This document shows, piece by piece, positions 1-10,798 of a stretch of 39,502 nucleotides of DNA (position 1 is the stretch's first letter; every line of letters begins with the position of its first letter). Made by a program: the position numbers and the translations under genes. The stretch is from contig JAFGIS010000475.1 of NCBI GenBank assembly GCA_016929495.1, positions 1-39,502 on the forward strand. The letters run 5' to 3'. The notes beneath the pieces were generated by a model that worked only from the letters and a program-made list of their open reading frames with translations, was not told where the DNA came from and did no database searches. The DNA comes from Polyangiaceae bacterium. Its GTDB lineage: Bacteria > Myxococcota_A > Polyangia > Polyangiales > Polyangiaceae.

Positions 1-181
1 CGCGCGAGCGCCAACTCGATATCATGCGTGCCCAGTGCGCCCCTCATTCCGCGAGAGCATCGGCGGTCCCTGGTTAACGCCTATGCCCTGGTACCCCTTC
101 TGCTCGCGAGCACCTGGAACAGCGGGCCGAGGGGCCATTGCATGTCGCCAGACAGCATCGTGCGCCGGCGCTTCGGCGTGT

Positions 182-637
182 CTACGTCTTTGGCCCCATC
201 GTTCCTCCCTGGGCGGTCTTGACTCGCTCCGCCTGCCAGGACCACAAGAACGCGGACTTGAACAAAAGAGAGCGATCCGCAAGGCAGCCGGGGTCCACGG
301 GCAGCCAGCCCGGACGCGCAGCCTCCTCGGCAGCACCCTGAACGATGATCGCGAAGCGATCCTCGACAAGGATCTTGCCCTCTGGACAGTCCAGCGCACG
401 GCCGGCAATCCCTTGCCCCGGGGCAAGCTCAAACCCCTCGAGGTCCTCGGTCGCCTGCTCAAGCCTGAGTCGGCTCGACGCGGGGTCGAACAGGAAGGCC
501 GACGCCTTCTTGGCGGGTACCAAGGTCTGCGCCTGGGCGAGCAACGCCTTCAGAAAGGCCTTGAACTCGAAGGCTACGGCCGCTTCTCTGAGGATCCAAG
601 GTGCATCCAGACCAGCACTACATGGCTCGCTGTTCAC
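182..637 (-). CDS. Degenerate GAF-like domain protein
   Basis: A 151-residue frame whose first half reads like the start of a GAF sensory domain: a helix (residues about 20-45), a strand with ASAFLFDPASSRLRL, then ELAPGQGIAGRAL, which matches the usual G-x-G-(I/L)-A-G turn of GAF domains. After about residue 95 the pattern is lost. The expected strands leading to a SLL-V-P motif are only faintly echoed by LADRSLLF, and the C-terminus is Trp/Lys-rich with no domain character. GAF domains are normally about 150 residues and usually fused to output domains; none is present here. I infer a decayed or frameshifted remnant of a larger signalling protein. A genuine small GAF protein is possible. Confidence 0.35.
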   Translation of the reverse strand: MNSEPCSAGLDAPWILREAAVAFEFKAFLKALLAQAQTLVPAKKASAFLFDPASSRLRLEQATEDLEGFELAPGQGIAGRALDCPEGKILVEDRFAIIVQGAAEEAARPGWLPVDPGCLADRSLLFKSAFLWSWQAERVKTAQGGTMGPKT

Positions 638-1448
638 GCGGCCACCTCCTGTTCAACGTTGCGCCCACGCGCGTTGCGTGGACGGAGCCAGCTTGCGGAT
701 GCCGCGACCGGCACGCCCCAGGTCGGAGCGCGCCGCCGTCCTGGCCCGAGGCCCCTCGCTTGTGCAGGGTGCACTCACCTCTCGCGGTACCAGTCTCCGC
801 GGCGGACCAGAATACGACAGGTGACTCCAGCACGCGCCGGAGCACCCGAGGCAGACGGGGTTGTCCGCTGTCACTGAGGAAGAGAGCCACGTATGACATG
901 GTCGAGGCCGTTGCATTCGCCAAGCCGGAAACGCCCCGAGGTTGACGGCTATGGAATGCGGCTTGGGGGCGGTGTCAACTCGGGCGATCGCCACCGGGGT
1001 GGACGATCCGGCGGATTCCGCCGGTTTCCGCCTTGCGCGCATGGCGGAAGGTCTTCGGGGGCTGGGAGTGGGCTTGGCCCGCTTCCCCACCCTGGCCAGC
1101 CGTGCGCATGTAGATGGGCGGATCCGAATGCGTCTCGTTTTCGGGCGGACTGCAATGCAACCGGACGGTAGCGAAAGCCAGGGAAGAACGACCCGGGCGC
1201 GGACATCAGCCGCTGACAGAGCTGGGTTCGTGCTGCATGGGCACAGCACCGGCGCGCTCAAGCTCGCCGTGCGTCGTCACTTGGCCTCGATGAAGCTCGT
1301 CGCGCGGTCGCGGGCGGCGGAGCCGGATGAAGGGGGGGACGCTTTCAGTGTGTTCTGGTTCGAGGGGGCGGACGACCAGATGCGGTCGCCCGGGCGGCAT
1401 CTGCACTCGAGCTTGCGGCGTCCCCGGGGCAGACGCTAGACTTACGGG
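638..1448. other. Gene-poor stretch
   Basis: About 810 bases with no recognisable gene. Several open frames run through it on both strands (for example 942-1439 plus and 653-1261 minus), but they are Arg/Pro/Ser-rich, match no family I know and look like by-products of high GC. It ends in the putative promoter of the toxin-antitoxin pair. Confidence 0.5.
1413..1442 (+). promoter_or_regulatory. Putative promoter of the UPF0175/DUF3368 pair, leaderless geometry
   Basis: TTGCGG at 1413-1418 and TAGACT at 1437-1442 are separated by 18 bp. The -10-like box ends six bases before the ATG at 1449, so transcription would begin at or next to the start codon. No clear Shine-Dalgarno sequence lies between them. 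The geometry repeats at other genes in the window. Confidence 0.4.
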
Positions 1449-1700
1449 ATGGCAACGCTCTTGATTCCGTTCCCAGAAGATGTGTTCGCCGCGTTGCGCC
1501 TGTCCCCCGAGGAGACAGCCAGAGAGATGCGTCTCGTCGCCGCCATGCACTGGTACTGTGAAGGAACGATCTCTCAAGAGAAGGCCGCCCGTGCGGCTGG
1601 GCTCGGACGTCCCGACTTCATTCGCGAGCTGGGAAGGCGACAGATGCCAGCTTTTTGCGTCGATCTAGACGACCTCCGGGAAGAAGCGCTGCGTGACTAG
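1449..1700 (+). CDS. UPF0175 family antitoxin-like protein
   Basis: An 83-residue protein of the UPF0175 family. Residues 1-20 carry the hydrophobic opening with LIPFPEDVFAAL, followed by the conserved block SPEETAREMRLVAAMHWYCE and then the helix-turn-helix-like ISQEKAARAAGLGRPDFIREL (about residues 41-62). The tail is acidic (DLDDLREEAL). Family members are usually found directly upstream of DUF3368 PIN-like proteins and are regarded as antitoxin/DNA-binding partners. Here the stop overlaps the next gene's GTG start by eight bases, so the two are translationally coupled. The ATG at 1449 is chosen because the whole conserved N-terminus follows it. Length is normal for the family. It probably neutralises the downstream toxin and represses its own promoter (inference from family context). 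Confidence 0.85.
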   Translation: MATLLIPFPEDVFAALRLSPEETAREMRLVAAMHWYCEGTISQEKAARAAGLGRPDFIRELGRRQMPAFCVDLDDLREEALRD

Positions 1701-2181
1701 CGCGATCGTCAATTCCTCGCCGCTTATCCATCTGGGAGACGTCGGCAGGCTGAACCTGCTCAGTGGACTCTACGCTTCCGTCTTCGTGCCCGACGCTGTC
1801 TTCGAGGAGATCCGAGCCAAGGGCACTCAGGATCCCGCCGCGCGTGCCGTGGAGGATGCTTCGTGGCTGAAGGTCGTCGGCGTGGGCAACATACCGACCG
1901 CGCTGCTCGCCTGGGACCTGGGGCCAGGCGAGACATCCGTGTTGGCCCACGCCATGGAGCGTCCGGGGACTGAAGCCGTTGTTGACGACCTGGCTGCGCG
2001 TCGTTGCGCCAAGGCCTTCGGTGTTACGATTTGTGGGACCCTTGGCCTCGTGTTGCGCGCCGCGCGACGCGGCATCGTAGACGATCCGGTCGGGCTGCTC
2101 TTGGATTTGCGAGAAGCGGGGATGTGGCTAAGTCCGAGGCTGTTCGAACAGGTCCTCGCGATGGCCAGAGAGATCGCGTAG
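1693..2181 (+). CDS. DUF3368 family PIN-like toxin
   Basis: A 162-residue DUF3368 protein, a PIN-like nuclease fold. The first acidic site of classical PIN domains is replaced by the typical DUF3368 opening VNSSPLIHLGDVGRLNLL (residues about 5-22). FVPDAVFEEI (about 31-40) supplies the second conserved element with its acidic residues, LGPGETSVLAHA (about 76-87) the third, and VVDDLAARRCAKAFGV (about 95-110) the fourth, with two Asp in the expected place. GTICGTLGLVLRA-type text follows, as in the family. It starts at GTG 1693, overlapping the antitoxin gene by eight bases. By family it is the toxin half of a type II module, probably an RNase; activity on a specific RNA cannot be read from the sequence. 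It is full length with no lesion. Confidence 0.85.
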   Translation: MTSAIVNSSPLIHLGDVGRLNLLSGLYASVFVPDAVFEEIRAKGTQDPAARAVEDASWLKVVGVGNIPTALLAWDLGPGETSVLAHAMERPGTEAVVDDLAARRCAKAFGVTICGTLGLVLRAARRGIVDDPVGLLLDLREAGMWLSPRLFEQVLAMAREIA

Positions 2182-2229
2182 GCAACGGTCCACTGTCGCT
2201 GACGAAGACTCGGCTGGCTTCTATTGGGC

Positions 2230-5025
<2,796 letters not shown>

Positions 5026-5429
5026 GACGAGACCTCCAAGCGACAGACGTAGAGTATGCAAGGCTCGTAGGTGATTGTCCCGGCAATCTCTTCATTGTCA
5101 ATGTGTCGAAACACGGTCCCTTGCGCATTCACTCGGCATTCGCGTCGTTCAAGCGCCGAGGCATCGACGCTCGTCAACGCGCCTTGCAGATTCCTTCGCC
5201 CTGCAGAAATCCACGGTAGCGCGGAACCAAAGGCCAATATTTGATTACTGAGGTCAACAATACGCGTAGCGTCTGACCGCGGGCCGGTCAGATCCAAGCT
5301 CGGCGGCTTCCCCTGCCCGCGGCACATGCTGAGCCGCGAGTCACTGGCACAGCCCCAAGGCGCCCACGGGCGATTGCAGCTGTCGTCCAGTCGTTCGACC
5401 CCTGGCATGTCTCTTGCTTGCGACAGAGT
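5026..5429. other. Divergent intergenic region
   Basis: About 400 bases between the fibro-slime lipoprotein (minus) and the radical SAM gene (plus). On the minus strand TTGACA lies at 5101-5096, about 70 bases before the start, with only a poor -10 partner. Around 5236-5264 there is a locally AT-rich run containing AATATTTGATTACTGAGG. No gene was recognised. Confidence 0.4.
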
Positions 5430-8036
5430 ATGCGCATCGCACTGGTCGCAGCAGACACTGAAGAGAACCTGGGGATCGGAATGGTCGCGGCGAGCCTCCA
5501 AAGGGCTGGACACGCGGTAGAGGTCATTGCATTCGATGAAGCTGGGCAGTGCGAAGCGGTGGCCGCCCGGATCGTCCGCAGCCCGATCGAGCTCGTCGGG
5601 TTGGGGCTTCAGTTCCAGCATCGCGCGCGAGACTTCTGTCTTCTGGCCGTCGAGCTCCGCCGTCGCGGCTACTCGGGGCACATCACGGCCGGCGGCCAGC
5701 ACGCCACGCTCGCGTGGGACCAGATCCTCCATCGCGAGTCAGCTATCGACAGCATCGTGCTCCATGAAGGCGAGACGACCGGCGTTGCGCTCGCGGACGC
5801 GTTGGCTGAGGGGCAGCGGCTCGACACCGTCCCGGGTCTGGCGTTGCGCGGGCCGGAAGGGCCTTCGTGGACCGCGGCGCGTCCCCTGGCCCACGATCTG
5901 GACAGCTTGCCCTGCGCTCACCGCTACCGTCCACACGATCGGCACCTCGGGCTTCCTTTCATTCCCATGACCGGAGGCCGTGGCTGCTGGGGCTCGTGCG
6001 CGTTCTGTTCGATCACGACGTACTACCAGCAGGCCAAGAGACGCAGCGGGGGACGCCTCTTGCGGCTCCGGAGTCCGGCGAACCTGGCGCGGGAGATGGC
6101 GCGCCTGCACCACGCGGCCGGTGTCGGTACGAGCCTATTCTGCTTCCACGATGACACTCTGCTCTTGCCACGGCCGGACGCCAGCCTGGCGCGCCTGCGG
6201 GACCTTCGCGCCGAGCTCACCGCCGTCGGGGTGGAGCGCTACGGGCTCATCGGCAAGTGCCGTCCCGACACCATCACCGGCGCGCTGGCGCACCAGCTCG
6301 CTTCGCTCGGTGTGGTCCGCATGTTCCTCGGGATCGAGAATGCGTCCCAGGCCGGTCAGGATCATCTCGGACGCCGCACGCACACCGCCGAGCTCGAGCG
6401 TGCGCTCGACTCGCTGCGCGACGCCGGGATCTTCACGACGTACAACCTGCTCCTGTTCGAGCCCCGAGCCACGCTGCAGGACGTGCGAGAGAACACGGCC
6501 TTCCTGCGCAAGTTCGCTGGCATCCCCGGCAACTTCTGCCGCGCCGAGCCGTTCCACGGCACCCCGCTCCACCAGCAGCTGGCACGCCGCGGCGCGTTGA
6601 TCGGCGATCACCGCGGATGGGACTACCGCATGGACGACGATCGCGTGGAGCTTCTGTTCCGCCTGACGTTGGCTGCGTTTCGTGCTCGGAACTACGACTG
6701 CGCGGGTGTGGGGAATCGATACGTGGGCCTGGCGTACGCGGCACAGCTGGTCCGGGTGTTCTTTCCCGAGGATTCGCCGCGACGCCGGCGGGCCCTGGCG
6801 GATGCCGACGCGCTGGTGGCGCGGATTTCGATCGATAGCGCGGACTTCCTGGATCGAGCCATTGACCTCGTCGAGACGGTGGACGTCCGCGACGTCGATC
6901 GCATGGAACGGGAAGCCGTCGACCTGGCCCTTCGGGTCGGAGCCCGGGACCGCGCGTTTCAGCTGGAGCTCGATCGGGTCAACGACGAGCTGCGGGCCGT
7001 GGCGGCCGGGAGCGGCGTCGAACACCGAGCGCCGAGACCCGCACGGCGTCAGAAGCTCGCCGAGCGCGCGGTCCTGGCAGCCAGCGTGCTCGCGTCCGCG
7101 GCAGCCTGCGGCGGAGACGCCGACGATCGTCACCCTCCGCAGACGGGCGGCTCCACCATGATGGGCGACGGCGGGTCTCCTCCGGTCATCGGCGGCAGCG
7201 GCGGAACCAGCAGCACACCGAGCGGAGGAGCTTCGGGCACGGGCGGCTCGTACATTCAGGGCGACGGCGGATTCCCTCCGGTCATCGGCGGCAGCGGCGG
7301 AACCAGCGGCAGCGGCGGGAACGCCGACGGCGGGTTTCCCCCGGTCGTCGGCGGCAGCGGTGCAACCAGCGGCACCGGCGGGAACGCCGACGGCGGGTTT
7401 CCCCCGGTCGTCGGCGGCAGCGGCCGCACACCGAGCGGCGGGACTTCGGGCACGGGCGGCTTGATCGCCGGCGACGGGGGGTTTCCGCCGGCTATCGGCG
7501 GCGGCCCCATGAGCGGCGGCGGCCCTAGCGGCACCGGCGGCACCGCCGAGGGGAACGCTGGCGCGTCACACGCGGTCGCTGGCGCCGCTGGTGCGACGGA
7601 CGAGCCAGCAGCAGGCGCTGTCGCCGCTCTGCAAACAGACCGCTCCGGCCACAACGGCGACCCGGACCTGACGTGCTCGAACGATGCCGAGATGTCTTGC
7701 GTCGCTCAGGTGGCCGAGCCGCCAGCGGCGGAGCTCGTCGACCACTGGCGAGACACGAGTCCCTCCGAGCTGGTGCGCTCGAGGGACCTTCCACTGTACG
7801 ATCCCCCAGACCTCACGCTCGAAGCCCGGCAAGCCGGGGACGCGGTACACGTCATCGTGCGCGGCGCCACGGCGGACACACAGCTGTACTGGGACGGCCC
7901 GGGCCTCCGTGATGTCCGCGGCCACGAGCTCTACTGGTATCCGACATCGAGCCGGGACCGACTCACGCTCGTGGCCCGGCGCTCGGGAGGCGTGATGTCG
8001 ACCTCGGTGTCGGCAGGTAGCGTCTCGAGAAGCTAG
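5430..8036 (+). CDS. B12-binding-type radical SAM protein fused to an internal lipobox and DGGFPPV repeat domain
   Basis: An 868-residue protein. Residues 1-120 form a Rossmann-like B12-binding domain (MRIALVAADTEENLGIGMVA, LRRRGYSGHITAGGQHATL); the usual DxHxxG histidine is absent, so cobalamin, if bound, would be His-off. Residues about 170-400 are a radical SAM core with GCWGSCAFCSITTYY, giving CxxxCxxC at Cys186, 190 and 193 for the 4Fe-4S cluster. A helical region follows to about 530. Then RRQKLAERAVLAASVLASAAAC looks exactly like a lipoprotein signal ending at Cys560, and residues 580-700 hold five DGG(F/S)PP(V/A) units in a Gly/Ser/Thr linker. The last 130 residues have two Cys (TCSNDAEMSC) and a beta-rich end. 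ATG 5430 is preferred; TTG 5418 is also in frame. A separate lipoprotein starting at GTG 6999 cannot be excluded. The substrate is unknown. Confidence 0.8.
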   Translation: MRIALVAADTEENLGIGMVAASLQRAGHAVEVIAFDEAGQCEAVAARIVRSPIELVGLGLQFQHRARDFCLLAVELRRRGYSGHITAGGQHATLAWDQILHRESAIDSIVLHEGETTGVALADALAEGQRLDTVPGLALRGPEGPSWTAARPLAHDLDSLPCAHRYRPHDRHLGLPFIPMTGGRGCWGSCAFCSITTYYQQAKRRSGGRLLRLRSPANLAREMARLHHAAGVGTSLFCFHDDTLLLPRPDASLARLRDLRAELTAVGVERYGLIGKCRPDTITGALAHQLASLGVVRMFLGIENASQAGQDHLGRRTHTAELERALDSLRDAGIFTTYNLLLFEPRATLQDVRENTAFLRKFAGIPGNFCRAEPFHGTPLHQQLARRGALIGDHRGWDYRMDDDRVELLFRLTLAAFRARNYDCAGVGNRYVGLAYAAQLVRVFFPEDSPRRRRALADADALVARISIDSADFLDRAIDLVETVDVRDVDRMEREAVDLALRVGARDRAFQLELDRVNDELRAVAAGSGVEHRAPRPARRQKLAERAVLAASVLASAAACGGDADDRHPPQTGGSTMMGDGGSPPVIGGSGGTSSTPSGGASGTGGSYIQGDGGFPPVIGGSGGTSGSGGNADGGFPPVVGGSGATSGTGGNADGGFPPVVGGSGRTPSGGTSGTGGLIAGDGGFPPAIGGGPMSGGGPSGTGGTAEGNAGASHAVAGAAGATDEPAAGAVAALQTDRSGHNGDPDLTCSNDAEMSCVAQVAEPPAAELVDHWRDTSPSELVRSRDLPLYDPPDLTLEARQAGDAVHVIVRGATADTQLYWDGPGLRDVRGHELYWYPTSSRDRLTLVARRSGGVMSTSVSAGSVSRS
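7167..7520 (+). repeat. DGG(F/S)PP(V/A) repeat region in the radical SAM fusion
   Basis: Five in-frame copies of a roughly 12-residue unit, DGGFPPVIGGSGG and close variants, begin at nucleotides 7167, 7263, 7326, 7389 and 7473. The third and fourth copies are nearly identical at the DNA level over 63 bases, pointing to recent tandem duplication. Spacers are Gly/Ser/Thr-rich. Confidence 0.85.
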
Positions 8037-8062
8037 CAGCCCGCGTGCGTGGATTCTTGTAG

Positions 8063-8088
8063 GGCGAACGAGGACCAGGCCGTTCGCC
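8063..8088 (+). terminator. Possible hairpin after the radical SAM gene
   Basis: GGCGAAC at 8063-8069 and GTTCGCC at 8082-8088 form a perfect 7-bp stem with a 12-base loop, 27 bases after the stop codon. There is no U-tract, so this is at most a weak or Rho-assisted terminator. Confidence 0.3.
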
Positions 8089-8191
8089 GTGACTCGATGC
8101 TCGCGCCTTCGCTGCGCGGGACGGGTCCGCCTTGGGTGGAATAGCCAACCACTGCAGATCCCGACACTAGTCAGGGCCACAGCGACCCCGT

Positions 8192-8197
8192 CATAAT
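8192..8197 (+). promoter_or_regulatory. Putative -10 box, leaderless geometry
   Basis: CATAAT (five of six matches to TATAAT) ends six bases before the ATG at 8204. No convincing -35 is visible 16-18 bp upstream and no Shine-Dalgarno sequence fits between box and start, which suggests a leaderless mRNA. Confidence 0.4.
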
Positions 8198-8203
8198 CCG
8201 TCC

Positions 8204-9202
8204 ATGGATGTGGGTACGCTGATTGACGCGATAGTCCGGCAGACGACCGTGCTCGTTGCACAGCTCGCCACGGCAGGCGGCGGCCGACCCCAGCTGGCGC
8301 ACACGGCCAATCAGGTCTTCCTGGACCTGGTCGACTCGCTCAAGGAGCAGGGCCTGACGAGCAAGGTCATCGCCGACATGTTCGGTCTGGCCCTGCGCAC
8401 CTACCATTCCAAGATCGAGAGACTGTCCGAGAGCCGCACGATCCGGGGGCGTTCGCTATGGGAAGCCTTGCTCGAGTACATCGAGAACAAGAGCCCGGTG
8501 CACAGAACGGACGTACTGGCCCGCTTCAGCTACGATGATCCGATCAGCGTGCGCGGCGTGCTCAAGGATCTGGTCGATTCGGGCATGGTGTACCGGACCG
8601 GTCGCGGGGACGACGTTCAGTACCGTGCAGCCGAGCAACGGGAAATCGTGGCCGGCCGGCGAGGTGCCGAGGAGGCGGTCGCCAACCTGGTGGCCATGAC
8701 CGTGCACCGGCTGGCCCCGGCCAGCCGCGAGGATCTCGCGAGCGCTCTGTCGCTGGACCGCGAACGCCTGGACCGCGCACTCACCCAGCTGCTCGCCGAC
8801 GGACGCATCCGTAGCGAGGCATCCCCAGAGCGTTTCGTGAGCGACGGCTGCGTCCTGCCGCTCGGCGATGCTTTGGGCTGGGAGGCCGCGGTGTTCGACC
8901 ACTACCAGGCGATGGTCAGCGCGCTATGTAGCAAGCTCAGGATGGGGACGAGGCGCGCCAGTGCCGGCGACCTCGTTGGCGGCAGCACGTTCAGCTACCG
9001 AGTATGGTGCGGGCATCCTTACTACGAAGAAGCAACCGGACTGTTGGCCGAGTTTCGCACGCGCGGCAGCCGGCTCCGAGAGGCCATCGCAGAATACAAC
9101 AGCACCCACTCGGCGGCTGAGGAGGAGACGGTACGCGTGCTCAGCTACGCAGGGCAAAACGTCATTGGGATCGAGAACACAGGGGAAGAGACACATGACT
9201 AG
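8204..9202 (+). CDS. HTH/winged-helix regulator-like protein coupled to a lipoprotein
   Basis: A 332-residue soluble protein with no signal peptide. Residues about 40-75 (LKEQGLTSKVIADMFGLALR followed by TYHSKIERL) form a helix-turn-helix. Residues 85-145 look like a winged helix (LARFSYDDPISVRGVLKDLV, SGMVYRTGRGDDVQYR). A second winged-helix-like segment lies at about 165-215 (SREDLASALSLDRERLDRAL). The C-terminal 110 residues are alpha/beta and unrecognised. The stop overlaps the next ATG by eight bases, so it is co-translated with a Cys-rich lipoprotein. I recall similar regulator and lipoprotein pairs in myxobacterial genomes, but the role is not established. It is likely a DNA-binding protein; a regulatory link to the lipoprotein is inference from coupling. 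Confidence 0.7.
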   Translation: MDVGTLIDAIVRQTTVLVAQLATAGGGRPQLAHTANQVFLDLVDSLKEQGLTSKVIADMFGLALRTYHSKIERLSESRTIRGRSLWEALLEYIENKSPVHRTDVLARFSYDDPISVRGVLKDLVDSGMVYRTGRGDDVQYRAAEQREIVAGRRGAEEAVANLVAMTVHRLAPASREDLASALSLDRERLDRALTQLLADGRIRSEASPERFVSDGCVLPLGDALGWEAAVFDHYQAMVSALCSKLRMGTRRASAGDLVGGSTFSYRVWCGHPYYEEATGLLAEFRTRGSRLREAIAEYNSTHSAAEEETVRVLSYAGQNVIGIENTGEETHD

Positions 9203-10595
9203 CTACAGAACGATCGGGATCGGGATTGCGTTGGGTCTGCTGGGTTGCGGCGGCCAAGTCACGCTCGACAAGGGGACAGAGTCGCACTGGCTCAGAAGCT
9301 GCAGCGACGATGGGGACTGCACACTGGGCCACTGTCTGTGTGGCCGCTGCACGCTCGAGTGCGACCAGGACACGGACTGTCGCTGGCCGCTCGATGTGTG
9401 TGTGGCTCCGGGCGAGGAGCGCGGGCTCGAGGCGTGCGTGGATCCGCCCAAGGGGCTGTGCGGGATCTCGACGGCGCCCGAGGGGACCAGTCGGCTGAGC
9501 GAAGCTCTGGTCATCGAGCGGGAGCAGTGTCTGGGGAACAGAGAAGTACGCTCGGTACGCGTCCCTATCGCTGATCCTTCGTGGGAGGGAACCCCGACGG
9601 CCTTCGTGAACGAGCAATTCGTCTTTGCGGGCATGCCGAGTCGAGTCGACATTGCGCGAATCGGCCTGGACGGCACGGCCGCGCAGTCGCTCACGGTCGA
9701 GTCGGCGCTCGCAGCCGGCTCGCAACTCGGTTTCACGGATCTCATCGCTCACCCCGACGGGCGGATCGCTTTGGTTGGAAACGTCGCGCCGGACGGTTCT
9801 TTCCTGGTATCCACGTGGGTGGGCGTCCTCGACGCCGAGGGTCAACTCTCGTCGGAGCAGCTGCTCGACGTCGACGTCGGTGAGCCCAGCGATCTCGGGT
9901 TCGAGCCGCTGGCCGGGGGCGGCTACGTCTATGCGCGGATGTTGAAGCCAGCCTCGGACCAGAATGTCTTGGTCTGGTCGCGTCTCGACGAACGGGGTGC
10001 GGAGCTCTGGCAGAAACGCATCGATCTCGAGCGCGAGATCAACGAAATCCGGGGCGGGATGGTCGTGACGACGGACGAAACGATTCAAGTGCTGATGATC
10101 GTCGACGAGCAGCTATGTGTGGTGACCTCTGACCTCGACGGCAGCTACGTCGAGCATCGGCACGATGCCCCGAAACAAAAGCTTCTTGCGGGTGTGGCTG
10201 CCCTGCCGGACGGTTTGGTGGCCGCCCTCACCATGGCCTCCTCCGAGCCGATCATGACCGCGATCGGTCCGGACGGCAGCGTTGGGTGGCAGAAGAGCTA
10301 CGGCTCCAAGCTCCTCGGGCATCATGCTCGAACGACCATCACCTACCACGCGCAGTTCGACGAGATCCTGTTGTATGGAGACGATCAGGACGAAGAGTTC
10401 AACCCGCGGTTCAGAATCATCGGGCTCGACGTGTTGGGCAACCAGCGCTGGGAGTACAATGACCTCGTCGATTCGGGCTTCGGCATCTATCCGATGGTCG
10501 CGGCCGACGACGGGAGACTCATTGCTTTGAAGCAGGCAAGCACTGCGTGGCCCGAGCTCACCTACTATGTCATAGAGCCGCCCAGCTGCCCGTGA
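9195..10595 (+). CDS. Cys-rich lipoprotein with predicted beta-propeller
   Basis: A 466-residue lipoprotein. The start at 9195 lies in the overlap ATGACTAG with the regulator stop and is preceded by GGGGAAGAG; the upstream frame back to 8868 is only an open shadow. The signal peptide ends in LGLLGC (Cys about 18). Residues 33-75 form a compact Cys cluster (CSDDGDCTLGHCLCGRC, LECDQDTDC) that recurs in myxobacterial surface proteins and is probably disulfide-bonded. From about residue 120 to the end, repeated beta-rich units (LIAHPDGRIALVG, LEPLAGGGYVYARML-like, ITYHAQFDEILLYGDDQ) suggest a propeller like those of the PQQ/delta-60 type. No catalytic motif is visible. The likely location is the outer membrane or periplasm. 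Expression should follow the coupled regulator. Confidence 0.75.
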   Translation: MTSYRTIGIGIALGLLGCGGQVTLDKGTESHWLRSCSDDGDCTLGHCLCGRCTLECDQDTDCRWPLDVCVAPGEERGLEACVDPPKGLCGISTAPEGTSRLSEALVIEREQCLGNREVRSVRVPIADPSWEGTPTAFVNEQFVFAGMPSRVDIARIGLDGTAAQSLTVESALAAGSQLGFTDLIAHPDGRIALVGNVAPDGSFLVSTWVGVLDAEGQLSSEQLLDVDVGEPSDLGFEPLAGGGYVYARMLKPASDQNVLVWSRLDERGAELWQKRIDLEREINEIRGGMVVTTDETIQVLMIVDEQLCVVTSDLDGSYVEHRHDAPKQKLLAGVAALPDGLVAALTMASSEPIMTAIGPDGSVGWQKSYGSKLLGHHARTTITYHAQFDEILLYGDDQDEEFNPRFRIIGLDVLGNQRWEYNDLVDSGFGIYPMVAADDGRLIALKQASTAWPELTYYVIEPPSCP

Positions 10596-10609
10596 CCCAA
10601 GCGGGTCAC
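10592..10609 (+). terminator. Hairpin overlapping the stop codon
   Basis: GTGACCC (10592-10598), loop AAGC, GGGTCAC (10603-10609): a perfect 7-bp stem that includes the TGA of the lipoprotein gene. There is no U-tract, so termination is uncertain. Confidence 0.35.
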
Positions 10610-10620
10610 GCGGGCTGACG

Positions 10621-10737
10621 CCAGGATGAGGAGCTGCCCCGCGTCGCCAGGTGCACTCCTGTAGAAGCTTTCCAGTCGATGCCAAGATGAGGGGCTGCCC
10701 CGCGTCGGCAGGTGCAACCCTGGGGAAGCTTTCCAGT
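10621..10737. repeat. Two-copy tandem repeat, 61-bp period
   Basis: Copies at 10621-10676 and 10682-10737 match at 49 of 56 positions by eye, each containing CTGCCCCGCGTCG and ending GAAGCTTTCCAGT. The period is not a multiple of three and no gene is called here. It lies between the lipoprotein stop and the esterase promoter. Confidence 0.8.
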
Positions 10738-10786
10738 GGAAACGGGGGGACAATCCGGTCCCTCCGTCATCGACCCGCACACTCGG

Positions 10787-10792
10787 TAGGGT
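10787..10792 (+). promoter_or_regulatory. Putative -10 box, leaderless geometry
   Basis: TAGGGT ends six bases before the ATG at 10799. It matches only the TAnnnT core and has no good -35. It is listed because the spacing equals that seen at several other genes here. Confidence 0.3.
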
Positions 10793-10798
10793 TAGAGC

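Noticed and set aside
942..1439. A 165-residue plus-strand open frame before the toxin-antitoxin pair
   Set aside because: It is Arg-rich, matches nothing known, and overlaps equally long frames on the other strand.
8868..9194. A longer N-terminus for the Cys-rich lipoprotein
   Set aside because: It would overlap the regulator gene in another frame, and the lipoprotein signal clearly starts at 9195 with a ribosome site.
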